A stretch of DNA of 64,000 nucleotides from Tribonema minus (Eukaryota; Sar; Xanthophyceae; Tribonematales; Tribonemataceae): positions 806,001-870,000 of the forward strand of contig JAFCMP010000401.1 of assembly GCA_017506865.1 (NCBI GenBank), read 5' to 3'. The stretch's first letter is position 1. Each line of letters starts with the position of its first letter. Shown here piece by piece: positions 1-13,400 of this stretch. The notes under the pieces are model-generated. The model worked only from the letters and a program-made list of their open reading frames with translations, was not told the origin of the DNA and searched no databases. Made by a program: the position numbers and the translations under genes.

Positions 1-31
1 CATTTCAAGCCTGCATCTGTAATGCCCTCAC

Positions 32-1433
32 CTGCCGCCACCTCATCAACGGCGCCCGCGTCCGCCATGTGCCGCAGCTGCTCTACCCTCGCCAGCGCAG
101 CCTCTGCCTCAAGCGCGCCCCCACCCCCCCAGTGTGCGCCGCCGCTGCCGCTGCCGCCACCGCCGCCACCGCCGCCAGCAGCTGCGCCAGCACCCGCACC
201 GCCTCCAAAACACCCGAACCCGCTGTCCAGGCTGCCGATGCCGCCGTCGCCGCCGCTGTTGAGGCTGCCGCCGAATGTGTTGGTGGCAAAGGTGCCGACG
301 CTTCCGCTGCCCTCCAGCGCGGCGAGCAGCGAGTCCGAGCGCTGCCGCTCGCGCCGCAGCTGCTCGGCCAGCGCCGCCGCCTCCGCCGCCGCCGCCACCG
401 CGCGTGCGTCCGCCGCCGCGGCGCCGCTGCTGCCGCCGCGCGCCGCCGCCGCCGCCTCCGCCAGCTCCCTGCTGAGCGCGTCGCACCGCAGACGAAGTGC
501 TGCCGCGTCGTCTGCGAGCTCGTGCAGCCGTGCAAACTCGGCGCGGGCAGCAGCGATGGCGCCGCGCGCCGCTGCCGCCGCCTCCAGCGGCCCTGCGGCT
601 TCACGCACGTTCGTGGCGGCGGCGGCGGTCGGCGTCGTTGACAGCAGCGCCATCAGCGCATCGCCGACGTCGCTCAGCACGCGGCGCAACTCCGCCATCT
701 CCTCCTCCTGCTGCGCCGCCGCCGCTGCTGCCGCGAACGGCGACGTGCTGGGCGTCGGCGCTGCCGCAGTCACTGCCTTGGCGGGCGAAAGCGGCTGTGT
801 TGCAGTTTGCTGTTCCTGCTGCTGCAGTGCAAGCCTGGTCGCAGCATGCCATCGCCGCAACCACGACCGTGCAACGCTGCGCTGCAGCGCATGCGCTACC
901 ATGCGAGCTGTGCGCCGCTGCTGCCGCGCCAGCGCCGCCTCCAGCCGCCACCGCGCGAAGCCCGCCTCCATCGACGCACGGCGCACGCGCGCTTCGGCGG
1001 CAGCAGCGGTCACCCCTGCAAGCGCCGCCGCCGCTGCATGCGCCGCCGCGTCCGCGCGCGCCGCCGCCGCCGCGCTCTCCAGCGCCGCAGCGCTCGCCTC
1101 CGCGCGCTGCGCACGCGCCGCCGCGCTCGCCCGCGACCAGCTGCCGAACGCAAACGCCAGAGCGGGACGCGCAGCGACAGGGCCGGCGGCGTGTGCGGCG
1201 AGGAGGCGCGCCAGCGCGCGCCGCGCCGCGCCGCGCCGCTGCTCGGCAACCTCCGCCTCCGCGGCGCGCGCGCGCGCGGCGGCAGCGCTCGCCTCGTCGC
1301 GCGCCGCCGCCAGCAGCGCCGCCGTCGCCGCGGCCTCCGCCTGCGCGCGCTGCAGCGCCTCGGCGACGTCGGCGGTGGTGGAGCGCGCGGCGTCGAGGTC
1401 GCCGCGCAGCGCTGCCTGCGCCTGCGCCGCGGC
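32..1433 (-). CDS. Coiled-coil gene exon 23 (last exon in window)
   Basis: After an acceptor ending GCGGCAG the frame runs 467 codons to a GTGAG donor at 31. It begins AAAQAQAALRGDLDAA. More W motifs follow (LAFAFGSWSRAS, GFARWRLEAALA, RSWLRRWHAATRL), then a Gln/Pro linker, further coiled coil, a Gly/Ser-rich segment (TNTFGGSLNSGGDGG) and a final helix. The exon ends in phase 1, so at least one more exon lies beyond the left edge. The long plus-strand frames here are antisense to it. Confidence 0.7.
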
Positions 1434-4400
1434 CTGCCGCGCGTGCGCGCACGCGCACACGGACGGCGATTACACAAGACGTTTAGGTTGGATGGCGGCA
1501 GCGTGTGCGGAGGGGGTGAATGAGCTTGTGCGGTGATTTGCTGGTGTGCAGCGTCACCTGTTGAAGCGGTGGTCAGCCGCGCTGCCTGAGCGGTGCCTGA
1601 GACTGACATCGCCTGCAGCGTGCGCATCACGGCAGGCGATGCGACGCTGTGTGAGGGGGCAACCCCCGGGCACGAAGCTAAGCCAGTGCTCGATGTGCTG
1701 ACAGCCAAACACTTGAAGGATGCACACTTGCTGCTAAGAAATGCAAGGCGGTGATGCGAGTGCATGGGAAAGTTCAAGTTGCTGCCATAGGAGAGCGCGA
1801 AGTTGATCCCGTGCACTTGATGGACGGTACCGCTCTTGCTGAAGCTGCACTACAAGGCCCCAGTCAAGACCGGTCATCGATCCGCGAATGCGGAAAACTT
1901 TATGAGCATAATCAAGCATGCCCCACAATCAACGGCGCGTACACAGCAACCCATCGTAACCCCTCTTACCTCCATCTGAGCATGTGCCAACGCGACCTGC
2001 GCCTCCCGCTCCGTGAGCTTGGTCGCCGCCGCCACCGCAGCCGCCTCCAGCTGCGCGCGCTGCGCCTCGGACTGCTCCAGCCTCGCGACAGCGCTCGCCA
2101 GCGCGCTGGAGGCGCTGCTGCCGCTGGCCTCCGCTCCCGCCGCTTCGAGCCGCGCGTCGTGCAGCGCTTGCTGCGCGGCCCGCAGCTGCGCCTCACGCGC
2201 CTGACATGGGCGGGCAGGAAAGCAGTTACGGAGCCATGTACGGCGTGAGTGAGTTATTCTCTGATTACACTCTGACAGTGCTCACCTGGCTCATCGTTGA
2301 AGCGGCCCCACAGCCCCAAAGCTGCCCCCCCCCCTCCCCCTGCCCCACCATGCTTTCAAATCACCTGTCCGTCCATCAAATGATGGTCATTGCTGTCGGC
2401 GCGCGTGCGCCCTCCTGCTGCTCCCCTCCCCCCTACCTCAACACACGAGCTAGCGCGTTGGCTGCCAGACGCATGCCAGGCCTATGACTCAACAGTCAAA
2501 CCATGCTGCCGGCGCTTGGGCTCCCCACGACCGACTCAGAGCACTCTCGGGAGGCACGCACTGCACCGCTATTCAAAACACTACCGGACCCATGACGCAC
2601 CTCCAGCTGCGCAGCAGCGTCAGCGCGCGCGCCCTCGGCAGCAGCCAGCCTGCCGCGCACCTCAGCGGCGGCGACGCCGCGCCACGCCGCCAGCGCCGCA
2701 CGCGCGCGCCTACGCTCCGTCCGCCGCGCAGCAGCAGCCGCCGCCGCCCTGGCGCGCGCCGCCGCCGCCGTGCGCGTGCGCCATGCGTGCAGGCAGCGCT
2801 GCAGGTGGCAGCGGTTGAGCGCTGCCACACGGACGTGCGCTACGGTGCCGAGCAGTTCGTCGCGCACCGTGGCGGCGGTGGCGGCAGCGGCGGCAGCGCA
2901 GCGCCAGCGGTGCAGGGTCGCGCGCAGTGCTACACGGCGCGCTGCCGCGGCGGTGCGCGCCAGGCATGTGGATCGCTGCGCTGCTTCCAGCTGCAGTAGG
3001 TGTTCGCTGTGTGCTTGGGATTCGGTGGCGCGCATTCGCTGCAGGTGGGACACGGTCGAGTCGTGCGCGGTCAGACGGACACCATGACTGCGCGCTGCAA
3101 CGCAGCCAGCGCGACGGCATCGAGAGTGATAAAGCAATGGCGGTGGCCACAACCAATCTCGGTAGGTGATGTCCATGTTCGCACAAACAGGGGCGGCAGC
3201 GAAATGCCGCAGGGCGCAACGCAGCGGCAGTGCAATCGCCATGCACACCTTAAAGGCGCATTACGCAAGTCAAGAATCTCAAGGCGTCCAGGCTACGACT
3301 GCGCAGAGACCATTGACGTTTGTCACACCACTATGAAACCTGCACCACGTCTCCAGCCATGGTTGAATGTGGCACACTCATCTTGACGTGACGTCGTTCC
3401 GCCGACCGAGACTCGCTTCCGTGCGCTCTGACCTAATCCTTGCCGACATCACAAGCCAGCAGACACACAACTCGTACCAAGCACTTCCGCCGCACCTGCT
3501 CTTCCGCCAACTCCGCGCGCGCAGCCGCGAGCGCGGACTCCGCTGCCGCCGCCGCTGCCGCCGCGCCCTGCCCCTGTACCGCCGCTGCTGCCTCGAGCTG
3601 CGCGCAGCGGTCGCGCAGGTGCTGAAGCATGGCGTCGCTGGCAGTGGAGCGCTGCTGCTCTGTGGCGAGCGCTGCCGCGAGGCGCTGCGCCTCCGCCGCC
3701 GCAGCGGCGCGCGCGGCGTGCAGCTGCGCCGCCTCTGCCTGCGACGATGCAGAAGTTGGAGTTGTTGTTGAAGTGAGGCTACGTGATTGCGGCGCTGTGA
3801 CGGACATGACACCATGTACATGGTGATCGCCAGCGACGAGGTATTGATAGGTGATTACGCGAGGCATTGCGGCGTAAAGCCGTGTGCATGCGTCTCGGCA
3901 GCAGCTGCGCTCAGCAACATGCGAGGTGCCTGAGCGCTGCAGCTGCAACAATGTCGACCTTTGCAGCAGCAAGAGATAGGTTTGATCTGACTGTCACACA
4001 CACTCGTGTGAGCTACGCGCTGCGCAACTGCATCCCCTGCGGCAGCAGCGCTCGCCGCGATGCGCAGCAGCAGCTTCGCTCACTTCCGACTCTGATGCTA
4101 CCTGCCTCCGCCTCTGTGTGCAGCTCCCGCTCCTGCAGCAAGCTTCAACCTCTCAAGCCACCACGATGACAGCAAAACCACAACTGCAGATGTGTGCGCC
4201 GCGCACCTGCAGCCGCTCCGTATCGGCGGCAGCAGCGCTCGCCCCCCCGCGCAGCACCTCCGCCTCCGCCACCGCCGCCGCCGCCTGCGCCTCCCTCTCC
4301 TTGAGGCACCCGAGCGCTGCCGCGGTCTCCTGCGCCGCCTGCTGAAGCTGCGCCTGCGCCGCCGCCACCTGCGCCTCCAGGTCAGCCTTGGCGTCGGACA

Positions 4401-7400
4401 GGGAATCCGCGGCGTCGCGCAGCGGCTGCGCCGCCGCCTGTCGCGTGCGGAAGACGGCGAGGCAGCGGCGCTTTTACATAGCGTCTCAAGCAGGCTGGCC
4501 TAAGCGTGACTTTTTCGAGTTGAAACTGACATGAGTACATAGGGTTCCTGCCGATGAACACAGCTGGCTGCACCAGGCCCTGCGCTCTACAGCAGCTGTC
4601 TTCCCGAACCGAAGTCCGATTCCGAACCTTAATCCTTACTCTGATTACAGCCCTAGCCCTAATCCTTGCCCTGAACAGCTACACGGCTGCATTGAGGCCG
4701 ACAACAGGTAACAAAATTAAGACCACATATGTCCGGCAGTCAGCCGCAGCGTAGTCAGTTCGTTGTTAAAGCAGCGGCACAACAGCAGACACGTAACAGC
4801 AGATGCTGTTGCTACCACACCTCGCCTACAATGGTGATGGAGAAAACTTGCGCCTATGCGAATACCCTCAACCTGCGACTTGGACCGCCAGTGACCGAGG
4901 CCGCAATGCACACACAAGCCAAAGCGGGACGTCATGTGTTGAAGTTCTGACACGGGTAGTTAAGGGTGACGCTGTGCACTCTCATCACCGTCCCTCGGCG
5001 CGCTTGTGGAGAAAGCGAGCTGGCATACGAGCTATGCCGCGACCCCTCTGAGCCACTAAGACTTCAACTTCAACTGACAGCTGCCTTTGCGAAAGAAGAA
5101 ATTCAATCAATGGTCGCTTCGCAGGCCCCCTCACCTGCGCCTCGGTAAGCCGCCTCTGCAGCTCGGTCTCCCGGCTCAGCGCGCTTTCGAGGGCGACGAC
5201 GGCAGCTTCGTAGCGGGGCGTCACCCGTTGAATTTCTGACTCGGCCTCCTCGGCGCGCGCCTCCACCTCCGCGAGCTGCCGTGTCAAGTCCTCTCGGCCT
5301 GCCGACAGCTCCGCCATCTGTAGACAGCAGGAATGCGTCAACAAGTCGATGCGGAGAATGAGTCGGATACGACGCAGGCGGCCGGGCATGTGCAAATGCT
5401 CGTTGCTGGAGTCAAACAGCCATGTCAAGCGCTCCGCGCGTGCAAGCAGCACGCCTTAGAACTCGCAGCCAAGCATGCATGGAGCACAAGGGACATGGCT
5501 TCAACGCAGGGTGTTTGACGCAGCGCTGTCCATGTGCTGGTCCGTCTTGGCAGTATATGTATCGCGGAGGCCTGCCAGTCAAGGTGCAAGAGAGCCAGCT
5601 GAGCATCACCAAACGCGCCGCCGCACAACCACGACACGCTTCCGCTGGACGCCATGTGATGTCACGTCATGTGCGGCGAGCACTGCCTGCGCGGAGCCCG
5701 CTGCCACCTGCGCTGAGCAGTGCTCCTGCAGCCGGCACGTCGTCGACAGGCGCCACCCAAGTCAGGCTTCGACAAAGCCGTTTCATGCACCTGGCTCCCA
5801 CTCGGACTCAGGTCAACCGCTGCGCAGATGCCCTAACCCTAACCCTAACCCTAACAGATGCACTCTGTACACCAGCACAGCACCAAGTACTTCATGAAGT
5901 ACCTCGTCCGACGCCGCGCACAGCTCCGCGCGGCTCGCGTCGAGCGCCGCCACCTGCGCCGCGCACTGCTCCCGCAGCTCGCGCGCCGCAGCCTCCGCCG
6001 CGCGCGCCGCCGCACGCGCCGCCGCCTCCGCCTCCCTGAGCGCCGCCGCGGCGGCGTCGGCGGCAGCGGCGGCGGCGCGCGCTCCCTGCGCCTCCGCACG
6101 CGCCGCCGCCAGCTCGTCACGCAGCAGGCGGTCAAAGGTGCCGCGGCCCTCGAGCTGCCCGCGCAGCGCGTCCGCGCGGCGCCGCAGCTCGGCAGCGGCG
6201 GCGGCCTCCTCGGCGGCGCGCGTCTGCGGCGGCACGGCGCACAGCACGGTGCAGCGCGGTGACACAGCGCTCAGTGAGTGTGCAAATGGCCTGCGGTGAC
6301 TGCGTGGATGGTGAACGACTGCATTGAAATAAGCTCGCCTGCGCAAATCAGCGGCGGCGGCGCACTCCTCGGCGGCGCGCGTCTGCGGCGGCGCGGCACG
6401 CAGCGTGAGAGTGGTGACAGCGCTCGGTGAGTGTAAAGAAGGCCTGCGGTGACTGCGTGGATGGTTGCGAACGAACGCGTGGAAATGAGCGGGTGGGCAA
6501 GTGCATCAGCTAGGGAACTGGGGAAAGGTTAGTAACATATGTGCGCAGTTTCAGCGTACCTGTGCAGCAGCGAGCGCCGCCTGCAGCGCCTTGGCCTCTG
6601 CCGCCGCGGCGGCGATGGCCGCGTCCTTAGAGCGCAGCGTCTCCGCCACCTCGGACTCGCCCATGCCCGTCGCGCGCAGCTGCGCAATGGGGGGGGGGGG
6701 GGGGGGGGGCACGAAGAGCAGGGGCATGAATGTGTATGAAGCATATGTGGTTGAGCGATGGTGCGGTGGCTGAGCAATGCAGTCGGACGTCACAGGGCGA
6801 CACCTGGACTGAAACATGCTAAGCGTACGACGGCGGCATCGTGATGTGCGCCCGTCGTGCGTGCTGACGCATGGCGAGCGGGTAGTGCTCTCCGCACGTG
6901 CACGAGCGCGCTTCATTGCTGCGCGACGAGCGCGCAGTAACCATGCTGAGCACTGCTTCACAATCTCTTGCACACCACTTCTGCAAGATAGCAGCAGCTC
7001 ATTATGTTCCTTTCACCACTAATTCACTGCTACAAAGATTCCGCATGACATGTGCAGCGAGGCCGCTGTGCCTGTCGTCGTTCTCACGAGCAATCCCTGA
7101 CCAGTGTCCTAGTAGTCCTTACCTTGCAGGTATCTCTGTAAACAAAACTACTCTTGAAATGCAGTCGTTGCCGGTGGAAAGGGGCGCACCTGCATAGCCA
7201 GCGTTGCCGCCTCCTGCTTGGCAGCGCCATGCAAGTCGCGCAGCTCCGCCACCATCGCCTGCAGGTGCTCCACCTTCGCGGCGCGGCACGAAGTTTCAGG
7301 GTTGAAGTTAGGGTCAGGGTCAGAGCTAGCAGCGCGACTCGCATCGGGGTGCCACACGCCTCAGTCCGGAGCACAAATGCGTTCGCTTTGCGCGGTGGGC

Positions 7401-10400
7401 AGCATGCATCGTGCGTGATGCCAGCAAGGGTTGTGATACGCAGTACAAGATTGACACACACAGAGGCATGCATGAATACTGAGAGCATACAGCTGCTGAG
7501 CCTTGAGTGGTAACCTGTGCGCGTTGTTCGCTGCGCATGCACAGCAGTGTGCTGTTCTGCGAGGCAGACTCATCGGCCTGGGATGCAGGTGGGACCAAAC
7601 GCAAGCGGTGACGCGCCGTGTGTCAGCAGCCTTCAAGTGCAGAGTTGGACGTTTGTAGCATGTGCATGGTTGAACATATGCAACGCCTCCCGCAACATGC
7701 ACACGTGCATACCCTGCCTCCACTAGGTACATACCTGCCCCTGCAGGCCGCCGCTCCTCTCGTGCGCCTCCTCCAGCTGCTGGTTGGCCTCCGCCAGCTC
7801 CAGCGTGCGCGCGCGCAGGCGCTGCGCAGTCTCGTCGCGGTCGTGCTCTGCTTGCGCCGCCTGATGAGCAATGCGGGTGAGAAGGTGCTGAACGCTGCTG
7901 GTTTAATGCACTACTTTAAGATGGCAGTCACCGGAGAGATACAGGCGTTGGGCGGTCTCATCGCTCTCCTGCTCCGCCTGCGCCGCCTGATGCGCGGTGC
8001 AGATGCCGCAACGAATGCTGCTTTATGCACTACTTCAACATGGCAGTTATTAGTAAGGCTACAGGCGCTGCACGGTCTCGCCGCGCTCCTGCTCTGCTTG
8101 CGCCGCCTGATGAGCGGTGCAGATGAGAAGGCGCTGAACGCTGCTGATTCAATGCACTACTTCAACATGGCAATGACCGGCGAGATACAGGCGTTGGGCA
8201 TTCTCGCCGCACCTGCACCGCCTAATGAGCGATGCCGCGCTGAGAATTTGGCTACGCATTACACACAGCTTCCATGCACAACTTCAACATGGCAGTGAGC
8301 GTGCTGCGGGCGCGTGCATACCTTGGCCTCCAGCTCCTCTGAGCACTGCTGCATGGCTGCCTCAGCGCTCAGCGCCTGCTGCGCGCCGGCCTCCGCCTCG
8401 TCGCACCTCGTCATCAGCTGCGACGCCTGCTGGATCATCTCCGCCTGAGGCGACACATGAATAAGTGCGTTGTGGTGTCAGAGGCAGATGAGTATGGTTC
8501 TACGCAGCCCTGAACCTGGTCCTGCTCCGTGTGCGCGCCTTCTGGGCAAGAAGCGGTAATGGCAGTTATGGCACATGTTCTGCGCACCACAACCACTGCA
8601 TATCTGTGTGTATCTTCCAGCGAAGACTTGAGACTTGCAAGGCGCTGGTACAGCGCAGCGCCGCCTCCGCCTGACATGATTGAAGTGCTGTGTCTGCGGT
8701 ATTGCACAAGTGCCAGCCACGTGCTGGTCCAAAAGCAGTTGCGCGCGTGACTCCCGAGTAAGCGGTGGCTGCGCGCGTGGAGCATCCACTCAGACCAAGC
8801 ACTGCCCGGTCTCACTTACAACACAGCAGCTTCATTCGGGCCATGCAACGGCGCTTGACACCTCACCTGAGCATCATCAACCTGCGCGACGGCAGCGCAC
8901 AGCGCCTCCACCAGCTCCCGGTGCAGCGCCGCCAGCGGCGCGCGCGCGGCGGACCTGCTGCCGCTGCCGCCGTCGCCGCCGCCGCCGCCGCCGCCCATGC
9001 CATCCGCGCTCACATGCTCAAACCGCGATCTGCGCGCCACGATGCTCGATGACGACCACCTCAGCGGTGAAGCGAAAGCGCTAGGCATGGAGGCGCGCCG
9101 CCAGTACGCGCTGCCGCCGCCGCCGCCGCCGCTGCGCAGTAGCGCGGGGCTCGAGGCCTGCCGCGGCGCGCCCAGGCTGCGCCGCTGGCGCGGCGTCTCC
9201 GGCAAGAACGCGCGCCGCAGCCGCTGCACCGCGCCGCCGCCGCCGCCGCCGCCGTCTGCGAGGTCGTCAGCGCCGTCATCGAGCGCGGCGGCGGCGGCGA
9301 TCGCGTCCGCGGCGGCGGCGCGCATACCGCCGAGGCGCGCCGTGATGTCTTCCAGCGCCTCCTCCACATCGCTCAGGTGGGCTCTGAGCGCTGCCACCTC
9401 CGCCTCTGCAGCGTCCGCGGCGGTCTCCGCGGCGGCGGCGCGGGCGGCGGCGGCGCGCGCCGAGGCGGCGGAGACGTTCGCCGTGGCGTCGCTGGTGGCG
9501 AGGGCACGGCGCAGCGATACGGCATCCTCAGCAGCGGCATCTGCGGCGGCTGCCGCTGCTGTTCGGGCTTGGGACAGCTGCTCCCGAAGCGACTGCACGG
9601 AAGAAGCGGCAAGGTACACACGTTCGTACTTTAGAGGTGGCGTATGACTTGCGCTTGCGGCATGAGCTTTGCGCCGAAGCGACAGCTTCACCTGGTACAT
9701 GTAAGTGATGCCCAGTGTGACCTCTGATGCAGCGGTCTTCACAGCATTTGGCCGCGTTTCTCCGGGCATAACGCCCCCATCGCGTCTAACACCTTTCGTG
9801 TTGCAGCAGGTGGTCCGGCTCGCGATCGCTGTGCGGCCCCACTGCGCGCCGCTGCGGCGCACACTCCCCCCCAGACCGCTGGCCATCCCTTCTACACCCC
9901 CGAGCACTGCCAGATTTAACGACCACACGCCACTACCCACGGGCGCAGACGACGTCCTAACCCTACCCCAACCCTAACCCTAACTCTAACCCTCACCCTA
10001 ACTTTAATGCTACGCGCCACCTCACCTCGCTCTCCGCGCGCGCCCCCGCCAGCGCGGCGCCGCCCGCCGCCTGCTCCGCCGCGGCGAGCGCTGCTGCGGC
10101 ACGCGCCTCGGTGAGCGCTGCCTCGAGCTCCTCCTGCGCAGACGCGAGGGCCGCTTCCTGCTGCTGCAGCCGCTGCCGCAGCGCCGCCGCCTCCGCCTGC
10201 GCCGCGGCGTGCGCCTCGGTGGCGGCGCGCTCGGCCTCCTGGAGATCGTCCTGGGCGGTTTCGAGCTGCTGAGTGCGGTCCTGCGCATGGGGGGGGGGGG
10301 GGGGGGGGAAGAGGGGAGTGTGCAGGGGCCACCCTTCCGCGTATTACGTACTGTCAATTATAGTTTCATTGAAAGTTGGCCGCGCATCGGGCTCCTGGCC

Positions 10401-13400
10401 GTTGAGGGATGCCTGCTTCGACCGCAGAGCGACCGCCGCCAGCTGGCACAATACCAGGCGCGTTTTGGAGGTGCAATTGCAAGCTGGCATGACACATAGC
10501 GCACCAGCATCCAGACCGACGCTGCCACATACCCCCCCTCCCCCCCCGCTCACCTCCAGCTCCGCCTGAAGCCGCTGCACCTCAGCATTGCTCAGCTCCT
10601 GCGCCTCGCGCGCCGCCGCCACCGCGCCCTCCGCCGCCTCCAGCCCCTCCCTTGCGTCATCGAGATCCGCCTCTAGCGCGTCCGCCTCCGCGGTGACCTC
10701 AGTGAGCTGCGCCATCAGGGACTCATTTTCTGCCAGCAGCGTGTCGGCGCGCCGCGTGGCGTGCTGAGCCTCCGCTGTCGCCTCCACCAGGTCGGCGATG
10801 ACCTGCGCGGCGGCAGCGCGCAGCAGCGGCGTACGCGGCGCATTTGAAAGTGTCGGTAGTGGTTCATGGCGTGCATGAGTATCTTGAAGGGCACAGCAGT
10901 TGCGGCTGTGGCGCGCTGTCATACTTCAAGTGCTCCACGTGTCGCACCCATTGGCTTGTGTGGCAATGTCATGAGGAAGTGATTATCTGCCAGCACGGCG
11001 GCGTGCCGCCAGGCGTGTGCTGCACCTCCGCCCCTCAGCTTCTAGCAAATCCACAGCTGCTGCTGGACCAATGCATACACGGCTTGCTCAAAGGAAACAC
11101 AGCTTGCATGCACAGCTTGCCTTGCGATGCATGCAAGGCGTAGTGTCAGCATGAGCCAGGCTTGTACAACTGCGCACCGCATGCCGTGTGCAATGCAGGC
11201 AAGGCATCGTGTCAGCATAAGCCAGCCGCGTATAACCGCACACCTTAGTACAAATTTTCACAAACGCTTCACCGGTGTCCGTAGCAGCCACCTTGTTGTC
11301 AAGACATTGACAACCCATCATTTGAATATTTTTGAAGCCTGATGCGTGCTTTCAGGCAGCACCATACGCCACACGCACCTGCTTCCGCTCTGCCTCCGCG
11401 TCGCGGCGCGCCGCCGCCGCCGCCTCCAGCCTGCGCACCACCGCCTCCGCAGACACATCGCCGCCGCCGCCGCCGCTGCCGCCCTCCTCATCGCTCTCAG
11501 AGTCCTCTGCCGTCACGTGCAGGCTCACGTCCCGCCACGCCGCCTCCGCCGTCGCGCGCGCGGACCTCTCAGTCTCAACTTCATGTTGAAGATCATCAAG
11601 GCGCGCCGAGAGCTGCGCGGCGTCGCGGTCGGCGGCGCGCGCGTCGTCGCGCGCAGCGGCAGCGCTCGCCTGCGCCGCTGCCGCCTCGTCTCTCCTGCGC
11701 AGTGCGCACGTGATGGCCATAAGTGACAGAAAGTGGGCAACTTCAAGTGACGGTTGTGCTGCCAACGACTGTGGCGCCGACCTGCACAGGCCCCGTCGCA
11801 GACAGGTTCCGTGACATATGGTCAACGTACTCTGTGTTCATATGCATGCTTTCACAGCCGTCAAATTTGCCTCCCTTCAGGGGACAGCATCCCTTCCAGG
11901 CGAGCCTCTCGCAGGTCTCCTCTCCCCGCAAGCCCTAACCCTAGCGACCGGAACAGCTGCGCAGTGCTTACACGCAACAGTACTCCGCCGTGTCTTGACA
12001 CGGCGTCCGTTCGCTCGCAGACCACACCACTCACAGCGCCGCGAGCTGCGTCTCGAGCTCCAGCGCCCGCGCCTGCCCCTCCGTCAGCTGCGCCGCAGCG
12101 CGCGCCGCCGCCGCCTCCGCCTCCGCGCGCTGCTCCTCAGCAGCGCTCTGCGCGGCTTGCGCGGCGGCGCGCAGCTGCGACTCCGCCTGCGCGTGCCGTT
12201 CAGCGGCAGTTGCGAGGCCGTCGCGCTCCGCCGTCACGGCGCACTGCGCATCCGCTGCGGCGGCGCGGGCCGCTGCGGCTTCGGCGAGGGACGCGCGGAG
12301 GGTGTCGGCCTGCGGTGGCAATTACGGGGATGAGCGCTGCTGCTTAGTGGCGCTGACGGTGCTATGGCGACGCGCCTGGCAGGCCGCAGGGGTGGGAAAC
12401 TGCGGCGCGTGACAGCATGCAAGCCCGCCACAGTGTTGCACAGCTGCGGGAAGACCCTAGCGGATGCGCAGTTTATGCATGCAGCCCATCATGCGCTTGC
12501 GTTCTTCACGTCAATGCTCCCGACTCATTCCGCATGTTGGTATTGCCCCACCTCCATTTATGGTTACAGGCTGGCGGCTCGTAACTAAACATCATGACAG
12601 TACCCGCACACTGCATTACCTGCTCTTGCAGATCGTGCAGCTCCGCCTCCGTCGCCGCCGCACGCGCCGCCGCCGCCGCCGCCAGCGCCTCCTGCGCGTG
12701 CGCATAGTCCCGCGCGTCGTCAAGCTCACGTCTCAGCTCAGCAAGCGCAGCCTCGGCATCAGCAGCAGCCGCAGCAGCGCTCGCCCTCAGCTGCTGCGCC
12801 TCCGCTTCCAGCCCCTGGGCGCTGACCTGCGCCGCCGCCAGCTGCGCGGCAGCGGCGTCGCCGTCAGCGTGCGCTGCCGCGGCTGCTGCCTCCGCCGCTT
12901 CGCACGCCGCCGCCGCCGCTGCCAGCTGCGCGGTGAGGGCGTCGCCGTCGCTGCGCGCCGCGGCAGCGGCTGCTTCCGCAGCCTGTGTCAGCGACCAGCA
13001 GGCACAGATGCTCAGCGCGAGTGCTGTTGCGTCGCACCAGAGTCGTGGTGCGCCGGACGAGCGGCGAATGAAGCTGTTGACAGCTGTGCTGAGTGATGCT
13101 TCATACGCAGCAAACCCCACAGAGGGGTCGCAGTGAGCATAACACGGTGTGGTTCCCAACACTTGCGAAGGCCCTTGCTACCACATAATGCGCAGCAGCA
13201 ACGCATTTCACAGCCATGGTATGGTGATGCTGCATCTCCGTGCGCCTCGCTCTGCCTCATCTGCCAGGCTGCTAACGCGCTAACACAGCGCTCAGCGCCG
13301 TCATCTCAAAAGCGTGCAGTTGAAGCAGGCACTACGAACACAGTCGGCATTTTCTACTGACAGCAACCATCTCTCCGCATTCCACTACACGCCCCTGTGC

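Noticed and set aside
22-1536. Long plus-strand alanine-rich open frame (504 codons)
   Set aside because: It is antisense to coiled-coil exon 23, whose splice sites and phase fit. GC-rich alanine codons read as open frames on both strands.
8530-8690. Possible extra coiled-coil exon on the minus strand (AALYQRLASLKSSLEDT)
   Set aside because: The helix-like reading lies in a frame that does not match the acceptor at about 8680 and the phase-0 neighbours, and no good donor follows. It may be a decayed copy.
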